A model generated the notes under the pieces. It had not been told where the DNA came from. It ran no database searches and worked only from the letters and a program-made list of their open reading frames with translations. A stretch of 64,000 nucleotides of DNA from Nocardia fusca NBRC 14340 (GTDB lineage: Bacteria; Actinomycetota; Actinomycetes; Mycobacteriales; Mycobacteriaceae), in assembly GCF_001618425.1 (NCBI RefSeq), contig NZ_BDCU01000011.1, positions 16,212 to 80,211 of the forward strand. Direction: 5' to 3'. Below are positions 36,078 to 43,987 of this stretch, one piece after another; within the stretch, counting starts at the first letter, position 1; every line of letters begins with the position of its first letter. Position numbers and translations under genes: made by a program.

Positions 36078-36345
36078 AAGAATTTCCGCCGCTCGGCGGT
36101 GCTGCCCAGATCGGCCGCCACCATCCCGAAACCTTTTCCGGTCAGCTTCTCGAACATGTTGCCGGCGGCGGAGCTGGTAAAGGACACCACGCCCACGGTC
36201 GTGCCCCGGCCGGCAGATCACCGAGGCAATGGTGTTCAGGATCGTCGGCGTCTTCCCGGTTCCCGGCGGGCCGTCGATCATCGAGAGCGGATATTGCAAT
36301 GCTCTGAGCGGGCGAGAGCTTCGTCTCGTAACCCTGCGAGGCGAT
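36077..36345 (-). pseudogene. remnant of a superfamily 1 helicase/AAA ATPase gene
   Basis: Three pieces of one protein occur in different frames on the minus strand: GYETKLSPAQSIAI (from 36345), then ALQYPLSMIDGPPGTGKTPT with a complete Walker A motif, then VGVVSFTSSAAGNMFEKLTG and VAADLGSTAERRKFF ending at 36077. These run in the order found in large AAA_11/DUF2726-type helicases, where the Walker A segment follows LSP-Q and precedes VVSxxN/S. At least two frameshifts or small deletions separate the pieces, and the remaining roughly 700 or more residues expected of such a helicase are absent. It is non-functional and marks an old rearrangement site. Confidence 0.78.
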
Positions 36346-36596
36346 CGGCGGACTTGGCAGGGGACATGTTGATTGCGAGCCACTCAACTTGTACGCACAG
36401 CAGCATGATCGGTGAGTGCCATGGCTGATAGGGGGGAGTCCGCCGGGTTGACAAGCGTACATGGTTTGGAGAAGCTGATCCCCGGAACAGAGCTACTGGC
36501 TTTGCGTAGAAAAAGGGGGGTGTGCCATCGGTCTCGAGTAGCCAACAACTATCACCCTGTCGAAAAGGCAAGCGCGCAAAGATAGGAATCGGCAGT
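36346..36596. other. non-coding transition into the low-GC cassette
   Basis: Frames here are short and unlike known proteins. GC falls visibly from about 36360 onward. It may contain the cassette promoter; no -35/-10 pair stands out. AGGA at 36584 is the ribosome site of the next gene. Confidence 0.4.
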
Positions 36597-37379
36597 ATGC
36601 CACCACCAGAATATACCGGTGGATTTTTCAATCATTATGATGATCCAGACGAATTCTGGGACGAAGAACCGCTGACCCCAAGGCAATCGGGTTCCGTTAA
36701 TTCTCACACCACGCAGATTCCGCATCCGACTCCGCGACCTTCACAGAGTCCTACATACAGGCCGGAACCGGTTCGTGCGGCCTCTACCTCCCCCCGGGCG
36801 CACTCGGGCTCGACCGCTGCGGCTAACTCGCCGGCCGCGCCCGGTTCCTCATTCGCGACTATTGAAGTCGATCGCGGACTTCTACCAATACAGTTGCACA
36901 TAAGTCAGCAATGGCACCGTTACGTGAACGCCGGCGAAGCCGGCGACGAGTTGATGCGCGCCTATAAAAAGTCGGTCGAAAGCTGTTTGGGAAAACTTCT
37001 TACCGGTGAATTCAGGCACGCTTGCTCGTTTCCTGATCGGCGCACGGTCCTGATGCTTCTTCTCGATACTTCGAGCTGGTCGGAATACCGTGAAGTCCAG
37101 AAGCGCATACGCACGCGGGGTACCTTCGATGTTCATGGACGAGCGGTAATCGATGGCAAAGCTGGAATGTCGATATCGGCGGACTGTTTTCAAATAAAAT
37201 CTATATATGTATGGCCGGAATGGGCGCGGAACGCCAACCCGCTGGACCTGGTCGATGAACTTCTATCCCTCGCGGATAGAGTCCGCGAACTCCGTCCGGC
37301 TTCCCGGTTCGTGGAGATTACTCAAGATATTCGGATGAGGATCTCGAGTTTCATAATTCTCGCCATCGCAAATATCTAA
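36597..37379 (+). CDS. hypothetical protein, YbaB/EspH-like C-terminal half (type VII secretion cassette)
   Basis: 260 residues from ATG 36597 (AGGA 9 nt upstream). Residues 1-85 are Pro/Ser/Thr-rich and disordered. Residues about 88-140 (FATIEVDRGLLPIQLHISQQ, then an amphipathic helix) resemble the YbaB/EspH fold that accompanies ESX substrates in Nocardia and Rhodococcus; the match is by pattern only. The C-terminal 110 residues, from FPDRRTVLMLLLDTSSWSEY to the end, are not recognised. First gene of a co-directional cassette, 21 bp before an EspC-like gene. Base composition is lower in GC than the backbone, with ATA and TTA-type codons. Confidence 0.62.
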   Translation: MPPPEYTGGFFNHYDDPDEFWDEEPLTPRQSGSVNSHTTQIPHPTPRPSQSPTYRPEPVRAASTSPRAHSGSTAAANSPAAPGSSFATIEVDRGLLPIQLHISQQWHRYVNAGEAGDELMRAYKKSVESCLGKLLTGEFRHACSFPDRRTVLMLLLDTSSWSEYREVQKRIRTRGTFDVHGRAVIDGKAGMSISADCFQIKSIYVWPEWARNANPLDLVDELLSLADRVRELRPASRFVEITQDIRMRISSFIILAIANI

Positions 37380-37400
37380 TAGAGAGTACAGGGGGTTAAT

Positions 37401-37715
37401 ATGGCCACACCGTCACAGCAGGCTATCACGGTGGCGATAGGTGCCGTCCGGGGGGCAGCGACCAGTTGGGACGAGGCGGCTGCCGCCTTGGAAGAAGCGC
37501 GACTTGCTACCGAAAAGACTAAATTCGAACAACTCGAGGCGGGCGTATTCATTCTGGCGTACGAAAAATATAAGGGTGTTCCCGACTTCTTCGCCGATAG
37601 AATGAAGGAGGGTATCGCGGTATTCAATGAGATCGCTGCGACACTTCGCCAGGTGGCCGACACATATGAAGCCGAGGATGCGCAGAACGCGCATGCACTC
37701 AACAATCTTTACTAG
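37401..37715 (+). CDS. EspC-like / WXG100-superfamily type VII secretion substrate
   Basis: 104 residues from ATG 37401 (a GGGG-containing site upstream). All-helical: helix 1 about 8-40, an aromatic turn with GVFILAYEKYKGVPDFF, helix 2 about 64-92. It ends with Y89-E-A-E-D93, matching the YxxxD/E signal recognised by ESX secretion machines. This fits proteins annotated as ESX-1 secretion-associated (EspC type) in Nocardia. No EccC, EccB or other core ESX gene lies in the window, so export would need a machine encoded elsewhere. Probable partner of the protein encoded 12 bp downstream. Confidence 0.75.
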   Translation: MATPSQQAITVAIGAVRGAATSWDEAAAALEEARLATEKTKFEQLEAGVFILAYEKYKGVPDFFADRMKEGIAVFNEIAATLRQVADTYEAEDAQNAHALNNLY

Positions 37716-37727
37716 AGGGGGCGCAGC

Positions 37728-38594
37728 ATGGCTGAGGATAAGGATCCGCAAACCAGAACAGACCTGAGCACCCATATCGAATCTATTAAAACCCAGGCGG
37801 AGGACCTCAAGGGTCAGCCGGACAGGGCCAACGACGCGTTCGGGACCATTGTCTTTGGTGTTCGCGCCGCTGGCTGGGGCTTTTTTGGACTCGTTGGCGG
37901 AGGTACTGCCGAAGCCGTCGTCGACCGACTCTGGGACGAGCGGGACCAGGTGCTGAAATATGTAGCGGAGGCCGACGCCAAGCTGACCGAGCTTATAAGG
38001 GGTATTATGGTCCCCCTAACCTTCATCGATTACGCGAATGCATGGAGGGATGTCGCAAGCGCGGTGACCAATGCTGGGACGCAGATCGACGAAACCAAAC
38101 TCAACGCTCATTGGTCCGGTATCGCTGCCGAGGCATACGAAAATTCTCGTATACGGCAAGCGAAACCGTGTGGGCAACTGGCAATTCCGGCGTCATGTGA
38201 AGAAATAGCACTCTCTCTGGAGGCGGTTGCTGTAAAAACATTAGCGCTTTATCAATCTATAGCTGATGCGATTCTTTCGTTGATCTCCAGTATAGGCGAG
38301 ATAGTTGCAATCGCTGCGACAGGACCAATCGCAGCGGCTCAAACCGGAGACCTTGTTGCAGCCATTGCGGACGCATACGCCGCGATTCTCCAGGCGGTCG
38401 GAGAAATAGCCTCGACTGCACAGGAAACTATTATTGGCGGCAACAAGATCGCGCAGGCCAGCTCGGATATCGACGGTCTACCCGATAACAAGTGGCCGCC
38501 GATGGCTGTCGATGGCAACTCCAAGTTCGATGACGCAACCGTCTTGGACGGCACGAACAAGTGGTCAGTCAATACAGACAGGGTGACACAATGA
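37728..38594 (+). CDS. large WXG-motif protein, probable type VII secreted effector or partner
   Basis: 288 residues from ATG 37728. The first 145 residues are helical with Trp129-Ser-Gly131 (AHWSGIAAEAYENS), the WXG turn of type VII substrates. A hydrophobic helical stretch at about 183-210 (AILSLISSIGEIVAIAATGP) could be a membrane or pore segment; the C-terminal 50 residues are Asp/Asn-rich and unrecognised. No toxin motif was found. Rare codons for this genome include TTA at 38244 and several ATA. The stop overlaps the lipoprotein start by 4 bases. Confidence 0.68.
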   Translation: MAEDKDPQTRTDLSTHIESIKTQAEDLKGQPDRANDAFGTIVFGVRAAGWGFFGLVGGGTAEAVVDRLWDERDQVLKYVAEADAKLTELIRGIMVPLTFIDYANAWRDVASAVTNAGTQIDETKLNAHWSGIAAEAYENSRIRQAKPCGQLAIPASCEEIALSLEAVAVKTLALYQSIADAILSLISSIGEIVAIAATGPIAAAQTGDLVAAIADAYAAILQAVGEIASTAQETIIGGNKIAQASSDIDGLPDNKWPPMAVDGNSKFDDATVLDGTNKWSVNTDRVTQ

Positions 38595-39154
38595 GCGGGG
38601 TTGCCGGGCGCATATCTACCGTGGCAGCGGCGATCGTATTAATCACGCTCATTTCTTCGTGCGGATTGGTCGGCGGCAAAGAGACTAGGGTAACCGAATC
38701 CAGCCACGAAATTCGCGACCAATGTAATAGGACGCTCAACTTCTTCGAAAACATTCTCGGAATCACAGATACGGCTATCGGATACGGATCCATCAACCCC
38801 GAAGACAAAATAGACCGGGGAGCGATGTGCACGGTGACAAAGTCGTCTGTGGGAGTGGGTGGAACGAGGCTTTCGGCAATGCTATCGCCCGATTCGGAAC
38901 CCGCCCCGGTCAGAGGCGACCCGAGCTATATTGCTCAAACCGGGTACGACGATAAGGTGTGGCTGAACCAGTCCCCTGGTTCGGTTCGGATTTATACAAC
39001 AGTGGACGGCTGGGAGGGGTCGCTGGACTTAAATGTGGATCAGATCAATCAAGTCAGCATAACCTCCGGAGAGCAGCCGAACTTCGAGGTTTCCGACCAT
39101 GAAGTTCGTGCGGCAGCGAAGTTCCTGATCGAATTGACGAGGGAATTGACGTAA
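38591..39154 (+). CDS. lipoprotein of the type VII cassette
   Basis: 187 residues from ATG 38591, overlapping the previous stop (ATGA). The N-terminus has positive charge, a hydrophobic stretch (VAAAIVLITLISS) and lipobox ISSC with Cys25, so it should be a diacylated surface lipoprotein. The mature part has two further cysteines in RDQCNRTLNFF and AMCTVTKSS and is beta-rich. No named domain recognised. Translational coupling to the WXG-motif protein suggests that it acts with, or protects against, that protein at the cell surface; this is inference. Confidence 0.7.
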   Translation: MSGVAGRISTVAAAIVLITLISSCGLVGGKETRVTESSHEIRDQCNRTLNFFENILGITDTAIGYGSINPEDKIDRGAMCTVTKSSVGVGGTRLSAMLSPDSEPAPVRGDPSYIAQTGYDDKVWLNQSPGSVRIYTTVDGWEGSLDLNVDQINQVSITSGEQPNFEVSDHEVRAAAKFLIELTRELT

Positions 39155-39156
39155 TA

Positions 39157-39172
39157 GAACGAATCCTCGTTC
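39157..39172 (+). terminator. small hairpin at the end of the type VII cassette
   Basis: GAACGA-ATCC-TCGTTC directly after the lipoprotein stop. Short stem, so a modest terminator at best. Confidence 0.4.
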
Positions 39173-39375
39173 CGAACCGGCGCGGTTTCGGGCCGGGCCG
39201 CGGCAGGCGATGGTTTGCCAGGTTTTCCACGGAGGTCCCGATCGGTCGGACCCTGTGTGGTCAACACAGTGAGGTCGCTCGATCGAATGAGTACCGGCAG
39301 CGCCGAGATCATGACAGCCCAACGGCGAGCCGGCCGGGATGCGGCACGGTTCCCTTCGAGTTGTTCGCTCCGGCC

Positions 39376-39437
39376 GGTGTTGGGGGCGGATTGTTTGCGT
39401 GTTGGCGCGCATGGCCGGAGCGGAGGCGGAGGTGCGC
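39376..39437 (+). repeat. direct repeat copy 1 containing the dispersed GC-rich element
   Basis: 62-bp unit starting GGTGTTGGGGGCGGATTG and ending GGAGGCGGAGGTGCGC. It matches copy 2 at 39455 with one difference seen by eye. The element core also occurs at 9895 and 36049. The 376-bp gap 39155-39530 holds these repeats and no gene. Confidence 0.85.
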
Positions 39438-39454
39438 CGAGGTTGACATCGGTG

Positions 39455-39516
39455 GGTGTTGGGGGTGGATTGTTTGCGTGTTGGCGCGCATGGCCGGAGC
39501 GGAGGCGGAGGTGCGC
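39455..39516 (+). repeat. direct repeat copy 2, 79 bp downstream of copy 1
   Basis: Same 62-bp unit as 39376-39437, ending immediately before a TAGTCT -10-like hexamer of the next gene. The tandem arrangement next to the low-GC cassette marks the right boundary of the accessory region. Confidence 0.85.
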
Positions 39517-39530
39517 TTAGTCTGGGTGGC

Positions 39531-40307
39531 ATGACCAACCCGAACGATCCCTGGGCGAGGCGGCCGGACGACGATCCGACCCAGCACCTGGGTCAGCCGG
39601 GGGAATCGGCCACCGAGAAGCTGTCCGCGGGCTACGGCCCGGCGGGTTACGGGGAGTCGACCACGGCCTATCCGGGAAATGATCTTTACGGCGGCTGGGG
39701 GGCGGGTCCGAACCCGACCCGGGAGATGCCGCTCTATCCGAGCGAGCCCTACCAGAACCAGTGGGGTGGGTACGGTCCGCCGGGCCAGGTACCACCGGGT
39801 CAGATGCCGCCCGACCCGCCGCGGCCGCCGAAGAAGACCGGGATGTGGGTCGGTATCGCGCTCGCGGTGATCGTGTTGATCGGGCTCGCCGGTATCGCCG
39901 CCGGGATGCTCTTCGGCGGTGATTCCGGCACTACGGCGAGCGACACCACGACCAGCAGTCGTCCGACGAGTCGTGGACTACCGGCCGATCCGGGCGATTC
40001 GGGTCCCGCGCTGCCCAGCCTGCCCGGCCTGCCGGATATGCCGGATAGCGGCGATCCCGAGGCCGGTGGCACGACCATGGGCACCATCAGCGCCAATACC
40101 GGCGGTACGCTCACGATCAGTACACTCACCGGAGCCGAGGTCACGGTGCATACCAGCCCGTCCACTCAGGTGATTTCGCTGGCCGGCGCCACCGTGGACG
40201 CGCTGCCGACCGGCGACCTGGTGATCGTGCAGGGTCAGAAGAGTCCGGACGGATCCATTCAGGCCGATGTCATCATCAGCACCGCCCTCGAAGGGGGCGG
40301 GCGATGA
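39531..40307 (+). CDS. membrane-anchored protein with Pro/Gly-rich N-terminus and DUF5666-like C-terminal domain
   Basis: 258 residues from ATG 39531, 7 nt after TAGTCT (possible leaderless transcript). Residues 1-105 are Pro/Gly/Tyr-rich and cytoplasmic, about 108-132 one membrane segment (MWVGIALAVIVLIGLAGIAA), then a Thr/Ser/Pro linker. Residues about 180-258 form a small beta-barrel-like domain (GTISANTGGTLTISTLTGAE, then VVHTSPSTQVISLAG-type strands and LVIVQGQKSPDGSIQADVII) as in DUF5666 proteins. Function unknown. A 7-bp hairpin follows at 40333. Confidence 0.72.
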   Translation: MTNPNDPWARRPDDDPTQHLGQPGESATEKLSAGYGPAGYGESTTAYPGNDLYGGWGAGPNPTREMPLYPSEPYQNQWGGYGPPGQVPPGQMPPDPPRPPKKTGMWVGIALAVIVLIGLAGIAAGMLFGGDSGTTASDTTTSSRPTSRGLPADPGDSGPALPSLPGLPDMPDSGDPEAGGTTMGTISANTGGTLTISTLTGAEVTVHTSPSTQVISLAGATVDALPTGDLVIVQGQKSPDGSIQADVIISTALEGGGR

Positions 40308-40332
40308 GAAAATCGCGGCGCGCAGTGTGGGT

Positions 40333-40351
40333 GCCCGGCATTACGCCGGGC
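40333..40351 (+). terminator. short hairpin after the DUF5666-like gene
   Basis: GCCCGGC-ATTAC-GCCGGGC in the 65-bp gap before the next gene. Confidence 0.5.
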
Positions 40352-40372
40352 GGGTCGATAGGCTAGGCGACG

Positions 40373-41392
40373 ATGACGGCAATGTGGTTCGGGCTGGCGG
40401 CAATCACCCTCGCGGGTGCGATAGTGCTGCTCTACTTCGACCGGCGCCAGCGGCAGCGGACCGGTCACGCGCGCCAGGTGTGGGCGAAAGCCCAGGGATA
40501 CACCTATGTGTCGGTGGAACCGGCGCTCGCTTCGACGTGGCGGCGCGGTGCGCTGGCCAAGCTCGGGTACCTGACCGCGGTGGACGTGGTGACCGGTATC
40601 CGCAAGGGCGAGAAATTCGTGCTGCTGGATCTGGAGGATTCCGCGACCCTGGTCGCGGTCCGTCGGCAGATCGGTTCGGATATCGATGTCGATATGCGGC
40701 TGAAGACGATGAACCCGCCCAAGGACGCCGATCTCGAACTGCTCGGCGCCATCGGCGACCGCGTCGTTTTCGCCACCAATCCCGAGATCGCGCGGCATGC
40801 GGTCGATCAGCGGATGGTCGCGTTCATCGAATCGCTGGCCGATACCGTGCAGATGCTGTGGAGCGAGGGCAACTGGACCCTCGGCATGCTTCCGGTCGGC
40901 ACCGCGGCCAAGGACTGGGAGACCGGTATCGACGCCGTCCTGCGGCTGTCGGGCCTGCTGCACGTGCTGCCGCCGGTCACCGAACCCCGCCCCGACGGTC
41001 CCGAACCCGGGGCATCGCGCCCGCGTGCCCGGATCCGCTCGGCGGAATACGACGACCGGGACGAGGACTACGACGATTTCGCCGACGACCGCGAAGACGG
41101 TCGCTACGGGCGGCCGGCCCCCAATGTCCGGTACCGCCAGGGCGATCCGGAGGATCTCGACGAACCGGACCCGCGCGACCCCGATTCCGGCGACGCCCCG
41201 CCGCGGCGGCCGAGCCTGGCCGTGGTCCCCGACGCCCGTCCGGCGAACCGGCCCGCCCGTGCGGAAGCCGACCGCGATTCCGGCCCGCGGGAGCGCCGGG
41301 AACCGGCTCCCGGCGACGATCAGGAGCCGCCCCGGCCCGGGGGTCCGTTCCACCCGGGGTTCCGCCCCTACCAGGGTCCGGTCCCGCAGTAG
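40373..41392 (+). CDS. single-span membrane protein next to pyrE (Rv0383c-type)
   Basis: 339 residues from ATG 40373, 8 nt after TAGGCT. One N-terminal membrane segment (about 3-24, MWFGLAAITLAGAIVLLYF), then a basic cytoplasmic domain to about residue 205 with mixed alpha/beta pattern, and a long disordered Arg/Pro/Asp tail (about 206-339). In M. tuberculosis a protein of this type (Rv0383c) lies between clpB and umpA/pyrE, and the same order is kept here apart from the accessory insert. No enzymatic motif seen. Confidence 0.68.
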   Translation: MTAMWFGLAAITLAGAIVLLYFDRRQRQRTGHARQVWAKAQGYTYVSVEPALASTWRRGALAKLGYLTAVDVVTGIRKGEKFVLLDLEDSATLVAVRRQIGSDIDVDMRLKTMNPPKDADLELLGAIGDRVVFATNPEIARHAVDQRMVAFIESLADTVQMLWSEGNWTLGMLPVGTAAKDWETGIDAVLRLSGLLHVLPPVTEPRPDGPEPGASRPRARIRSAEYDDRDEDYDDFADDREDGRYGRPAPNVRYRQGDPEDLDEPDPRDPDSGDAPPRRPSLAVVPDARPANRPARAEADRDSGPRERREPAPGDDQEPPRPGGPFHPGFRPYQGPVPQ

Positions 41393-41526
41393 ATTTCCCC
41401 GATACGCACTCCGCGCGACCTGCGACAACTCCGCGCGACGCCTCCCCGTATCCTGCTTCGCAGGGCGCCGCAGCGGGCGCCGGGACATTACTGCCGTGAC
41501 TCGCCTACGTGGGCGGAAGGACACCG

Positions 41527-42075
41527 ATGATCGACCAGACAACGACCGACCGGGACGTTTTGGCCGGACTGGTGCGCGATTTAGCCGTCGTGCACGGCAA
41601 GGTGACGCTGTCCTCGGGTAAGGAGGCCGACTACTACGTCGACCTGCGCCGGGCGACCCTGCACCACCGGGCGGGTCCGCTGATCGGCAAACTGCTGCGC
41701 GACCTCGTCGCCGACTGGGACTTCGACGCCGTCGGCGGCCTCACCATGGGCGCCGATCCGGTCGCGCTCGCGGTGATGCACGCCCCGGGCCGGCCGATCG
41801 ACGCGTTCGTGGTGCGCAAGGCGGCGAAAACCCACGGTATGCAACGGCAGATCGAGGGCCCCGATGTGGTGGGCAGACGCGTCCTGGTGGTCGAGGACAC
41901 GACGACCACCGGTAATTCTCCGCTGACCGCGGTGCGCGCGTTGCGTGACGCGGGCGCGACGGTGGTCGGGGTGGCCACCGTGGTGGACCGGGAGACCGGC
42001 GCCGACCGGGTCATCGCCGACGAGGGCCTCGAGTACCGGTCCATCCTGAGCCTCGGGGACCTCGAACTCGGCTGA
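41527..42075 (+). CDS. pyrE: orotate phosphoribosyltransferase
   Basis: 182 residues from ATG 41527, with GGAAGG 6 nt upstream. It converts orotate and PRPP to OMP in pyrimidine synthesis. SGKEADYYVDLRRATLHHRA is the substrate loop region, VVRKAAKTHGMQRQIEGPDV the flexible catalytic loop, and VLVVEDTTTTGNSPLTAVRA the PRPP-binding motif. Length is normal for the short actinobacterial form (called UmpA in mycobacteria). No other pyr genes are adjacent. Confidence 0.95.
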   Translation: MIDQTTTDRDVLAGLVRDLAVVHGKVTLSSGKEADYYVDLRRATLHHRAGPLIGKLLRDLVADWDFDAVGGLTMGADPVALAVMHAPGRPIDAFVVRKAAKTHGMQRQIEGPDVVGRRVLVVEDTTTTGNSPLTAVRALRDAGATVVGVATVVDRETGADRVIADEGLEYRSILSLGDLELG

Positions 42076-42172
42076 ACACCGCTGCCGAATCACGGCGGCT
42101 GCGCACAGGTCCGTCCCGCTCGGTTAGCCTGAGAATCCGACAGTACTGCAAGTGAAGGGTCGTGGAGTCGTG

Positions 42173-43228
42173 GTGAGCATTGCCGGCAAGAAGGGGCACG
42201 ACAACGTAGCAATGCTCGGCATCGGTGCCTACCGGCCGACGCGCGTGGTCAGCAATGACGAGGTGTGCGAGGTCCTGGATTCCACGGACGAATGGATCTT
42301 CGAACGCAGCGGTATCCGTAACCGGCGCTGGATCAGCGGCGACGAATCGCTGCGGTCCATCTCGGTGGCCGCGGGCCGCCGTGCGCTGCGCAACAGCGGT
42401 GTGGACCCCTCCCAGATCGGTGCCCTCATCCTCGCCACCTCCAGCTGGCCGATGCTCACCCCGCACGGTGCCCCGATCGTCGCCAGTGACCTGGGCATGA
42501 ACGGTATCGCCGCCTTCGACCTGACCTCCGGGTGCGGTGGCTTCGGGTACGGGCTCGGGGTCGCCGGCGATATGATTCGCGCCGGTTCGGCCGAATACGT
42601 GCTGCTCATCGGGGCCGAGACCATGACCATCGGCATCGACCCGACCGACCGCGGTACGGCATTCATCTTCGGTGACGGCGCGGGCGCGGTGGTGATCGGC
42701 CCGAGCGAGGAGAACGGGATCTCCCCGACGGTCTGGGGCAGCGACGGCGAGAACGCCGAAGCGATCAAACAGGACGTCAATTTCGTCGACTATATGCAGC
42801 GGGCCCAGGACCTGCAGGGCACCGATCCCAAGGTGGAGCCGGTGGGCCGGATGGCGCTGCGGATGGAGGGGCCGCGGGTGTTCCGCTGGGCCGCCGTCAC
42901 GTTGCCGCGGGCGCTGTCCACCGCGCTGGATGTGGCCGGGGTGTCCAAGGACGATATCGAGGTCTTCATCCCGCACCAGGCCAATGCCCGGATCAACGAG
43001 TTGATGAAGAAGAACCTCGGCCTGGCCGACGATATCCCCATGGCGGGCGATATCGAGAACACCGGCAATACGTCCGCGGCCTCGATCCCGCTGGCCATGG
43101 AGGAGATGCTGGCCACCGGTAAGGCCAAGGGCGGTCAGCTGGCGCTGCTGCTCGGTTTCGGGGCGGGGCTCAGCTACGCGGGTCAGGTCGTCATCCTGCC
43201 GCCGGCTCCCGCCGAGTCGAGTCTCTGA
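42173..43228 (+). CDS. 3-oxoacyl-ACP synthase III family (KASIII/FabH-like) enzyme
   Basis: 351 residues from GTG 42173 (GGAG 5 nt upstream; GTG 42152 is also open). Thiolase fold: Cys121 in FDLTSGCGGFGYGL is the acylated nucleophile, His in VFIPHQANARINELM and Asn in IENTGNTSAASIP complete the Cys-His-Asn triad of decarboxylating KASIII enzymes. It condenses an acyl-CoA with malonyl-ACP or a related unit. Absence of acpP, fabD or a PKS cluster nearby argues for a housekeeping or niche chain-starting role. A 1-bp gap to the next gene suggests an operon. Confidence 0.9.
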   Translation: MSIAGKKGHDNVAMLGIGAYRPTRVVSNDEVCEVLDSTDEWIFERSGIRNRRWISGDESLRSISVAAGRRALRNSGVDPSQIGALILATSSWPMLTPHGAPIVASDLGMNGIAAFDLTSGCGGFGYGLGVAGDMIRAGSAEYVLLIGAETMTIGIDPTDRGTAFIFGDGAGAVVIGPSEENGISPTVWGSDGENAEAIKQDVNFVDYMQRAQDLQGTDPKVEPVGRMALRMEGPRVFRWAAVTLPRALSTALDVAGVSKDDIEVFIPHQANARINELMKKNLGLADDIPMAGDIENTGNTSAASIPLAMEEMLATGKAKGGQLALLLGFGAGLSYAGQVVILPPAPAESSL

Positions 43229-43229
43229 T

Positions 43230-43964
43230 ATGCGCCCGCTACGGGCCGGGTTCCTCGCCGCCACCGCGGTGACCGTGGCGGGTGCGCTCACCGGTCGACA
43301 GCGCTGGCAGTGGGCGGCCAAACCGCTGATGATGCCGCTGCTCGCGGCCGATATCGCCACCAGTCGCGCCGATATCGCGCCGGCCGACCGGACCCTGCTG
43401 CTGAGTTCGCTGGGCGCCGCGACCGTCGGAGACGTACTGCTCATCGACCCCGACGACGACCGCAGGCTCATTGCCGGGGCGTCGTCCTTCGCCGTGATGC
43501 AGACCGGATATGCCGCGCTGTGGTGGCGCTACGGTGCCCGGCCGTCCCCCGCTGTCGCGGTACCGAGGGTGCTGGCCTGGGCCGGTGCCGCCGCATTGCT
43601 CCGGGCGAAGGCGCCGGCACTCGCCGCGCCGCTGAGCGCGTACGGTGCGACGTTGGGCACCGCGGCCGTACTCGCCTCCGACCCGGCCCTGGCCGCGGAT
43701 GCGGACAACATTGCGGGGCTGAACATTCCGAACGCCGACCCACGCAGCCGGCTCGGAGTGGGGGCGCTGCTGTTCACGGTATCGGACGGTCTCATCGTGC
43801 TGCGGCGGCTCTTCGCGCGCGGCGAACGGTCGCGGCGGGTAGTCGAAGCGGTCATCCTGGCGACCTACGGCGCCGCACAGTTCCTGCTCGCCGACCCGGC
43901 CGCCCATGAGCGCGCAACGCGCGGCGCCGTTGAACCCGAACGGATTTCCGCTGGTAGCGCCTAG
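43230..43964 (+). CDS. lysoplasmalogenase (YhhN family) membrane protein
   Basis: 244 residues from ATG 43230, 1 bp after the KASIII stop. About eight hydrophobic segments; AAKPLMMPLLAADIA, LGAATVGDVLLI and LGVGALLFTVSDGLIVLRRL are the YhhN family motifs containing the conserved Lys, Asp and Asp residues. Characterised members cleave the vinyl-ether bond of lysoplasmalogens. Plasmalogens are not typical of aerobic actinobacteria, so the true substrate may be another ether lipid. Pairing with a KASIII suggests lipid metabolism. Confidence 0.85.
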   Translation: MRPLRAGFLAATAVTVAGALTGRQRWQWAAKPLMMPLLAADIATSRADIAPADRTLLLSSLGAATVGDVLLIDPDDDRRLIAGASSFAVMQTGYAALWWRYGARPSPAVAVPRVLAWAGAAALLRAKAPALAAPLSAYGATLGTAAVLASDPALAADADNIAGLNIPNADPRSRLGVGALLFTVSDGLIVLRRLFARGERSRRVVEAVILATYGAAQFLLADPAAHERATRGAVEPERISAGSA

Positions 43965-43987
43965 GCGCTACCCGATACCATCCACGC

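Noticed and set aside
36278..36631. Minus-strand frame of about 117 codons before the cassette
   Set aside because: No similarity to anything recognised, no ribosome site; it overlaps helicase debris and the start of the cassette.
39029..39587. Minus-strand frames (87-169 codons) over the 39.4-kb repeats
   Set aside because: Translations are repeated Arg/His/Pro strings produced by the direct repeats; no start with a ribosome site.
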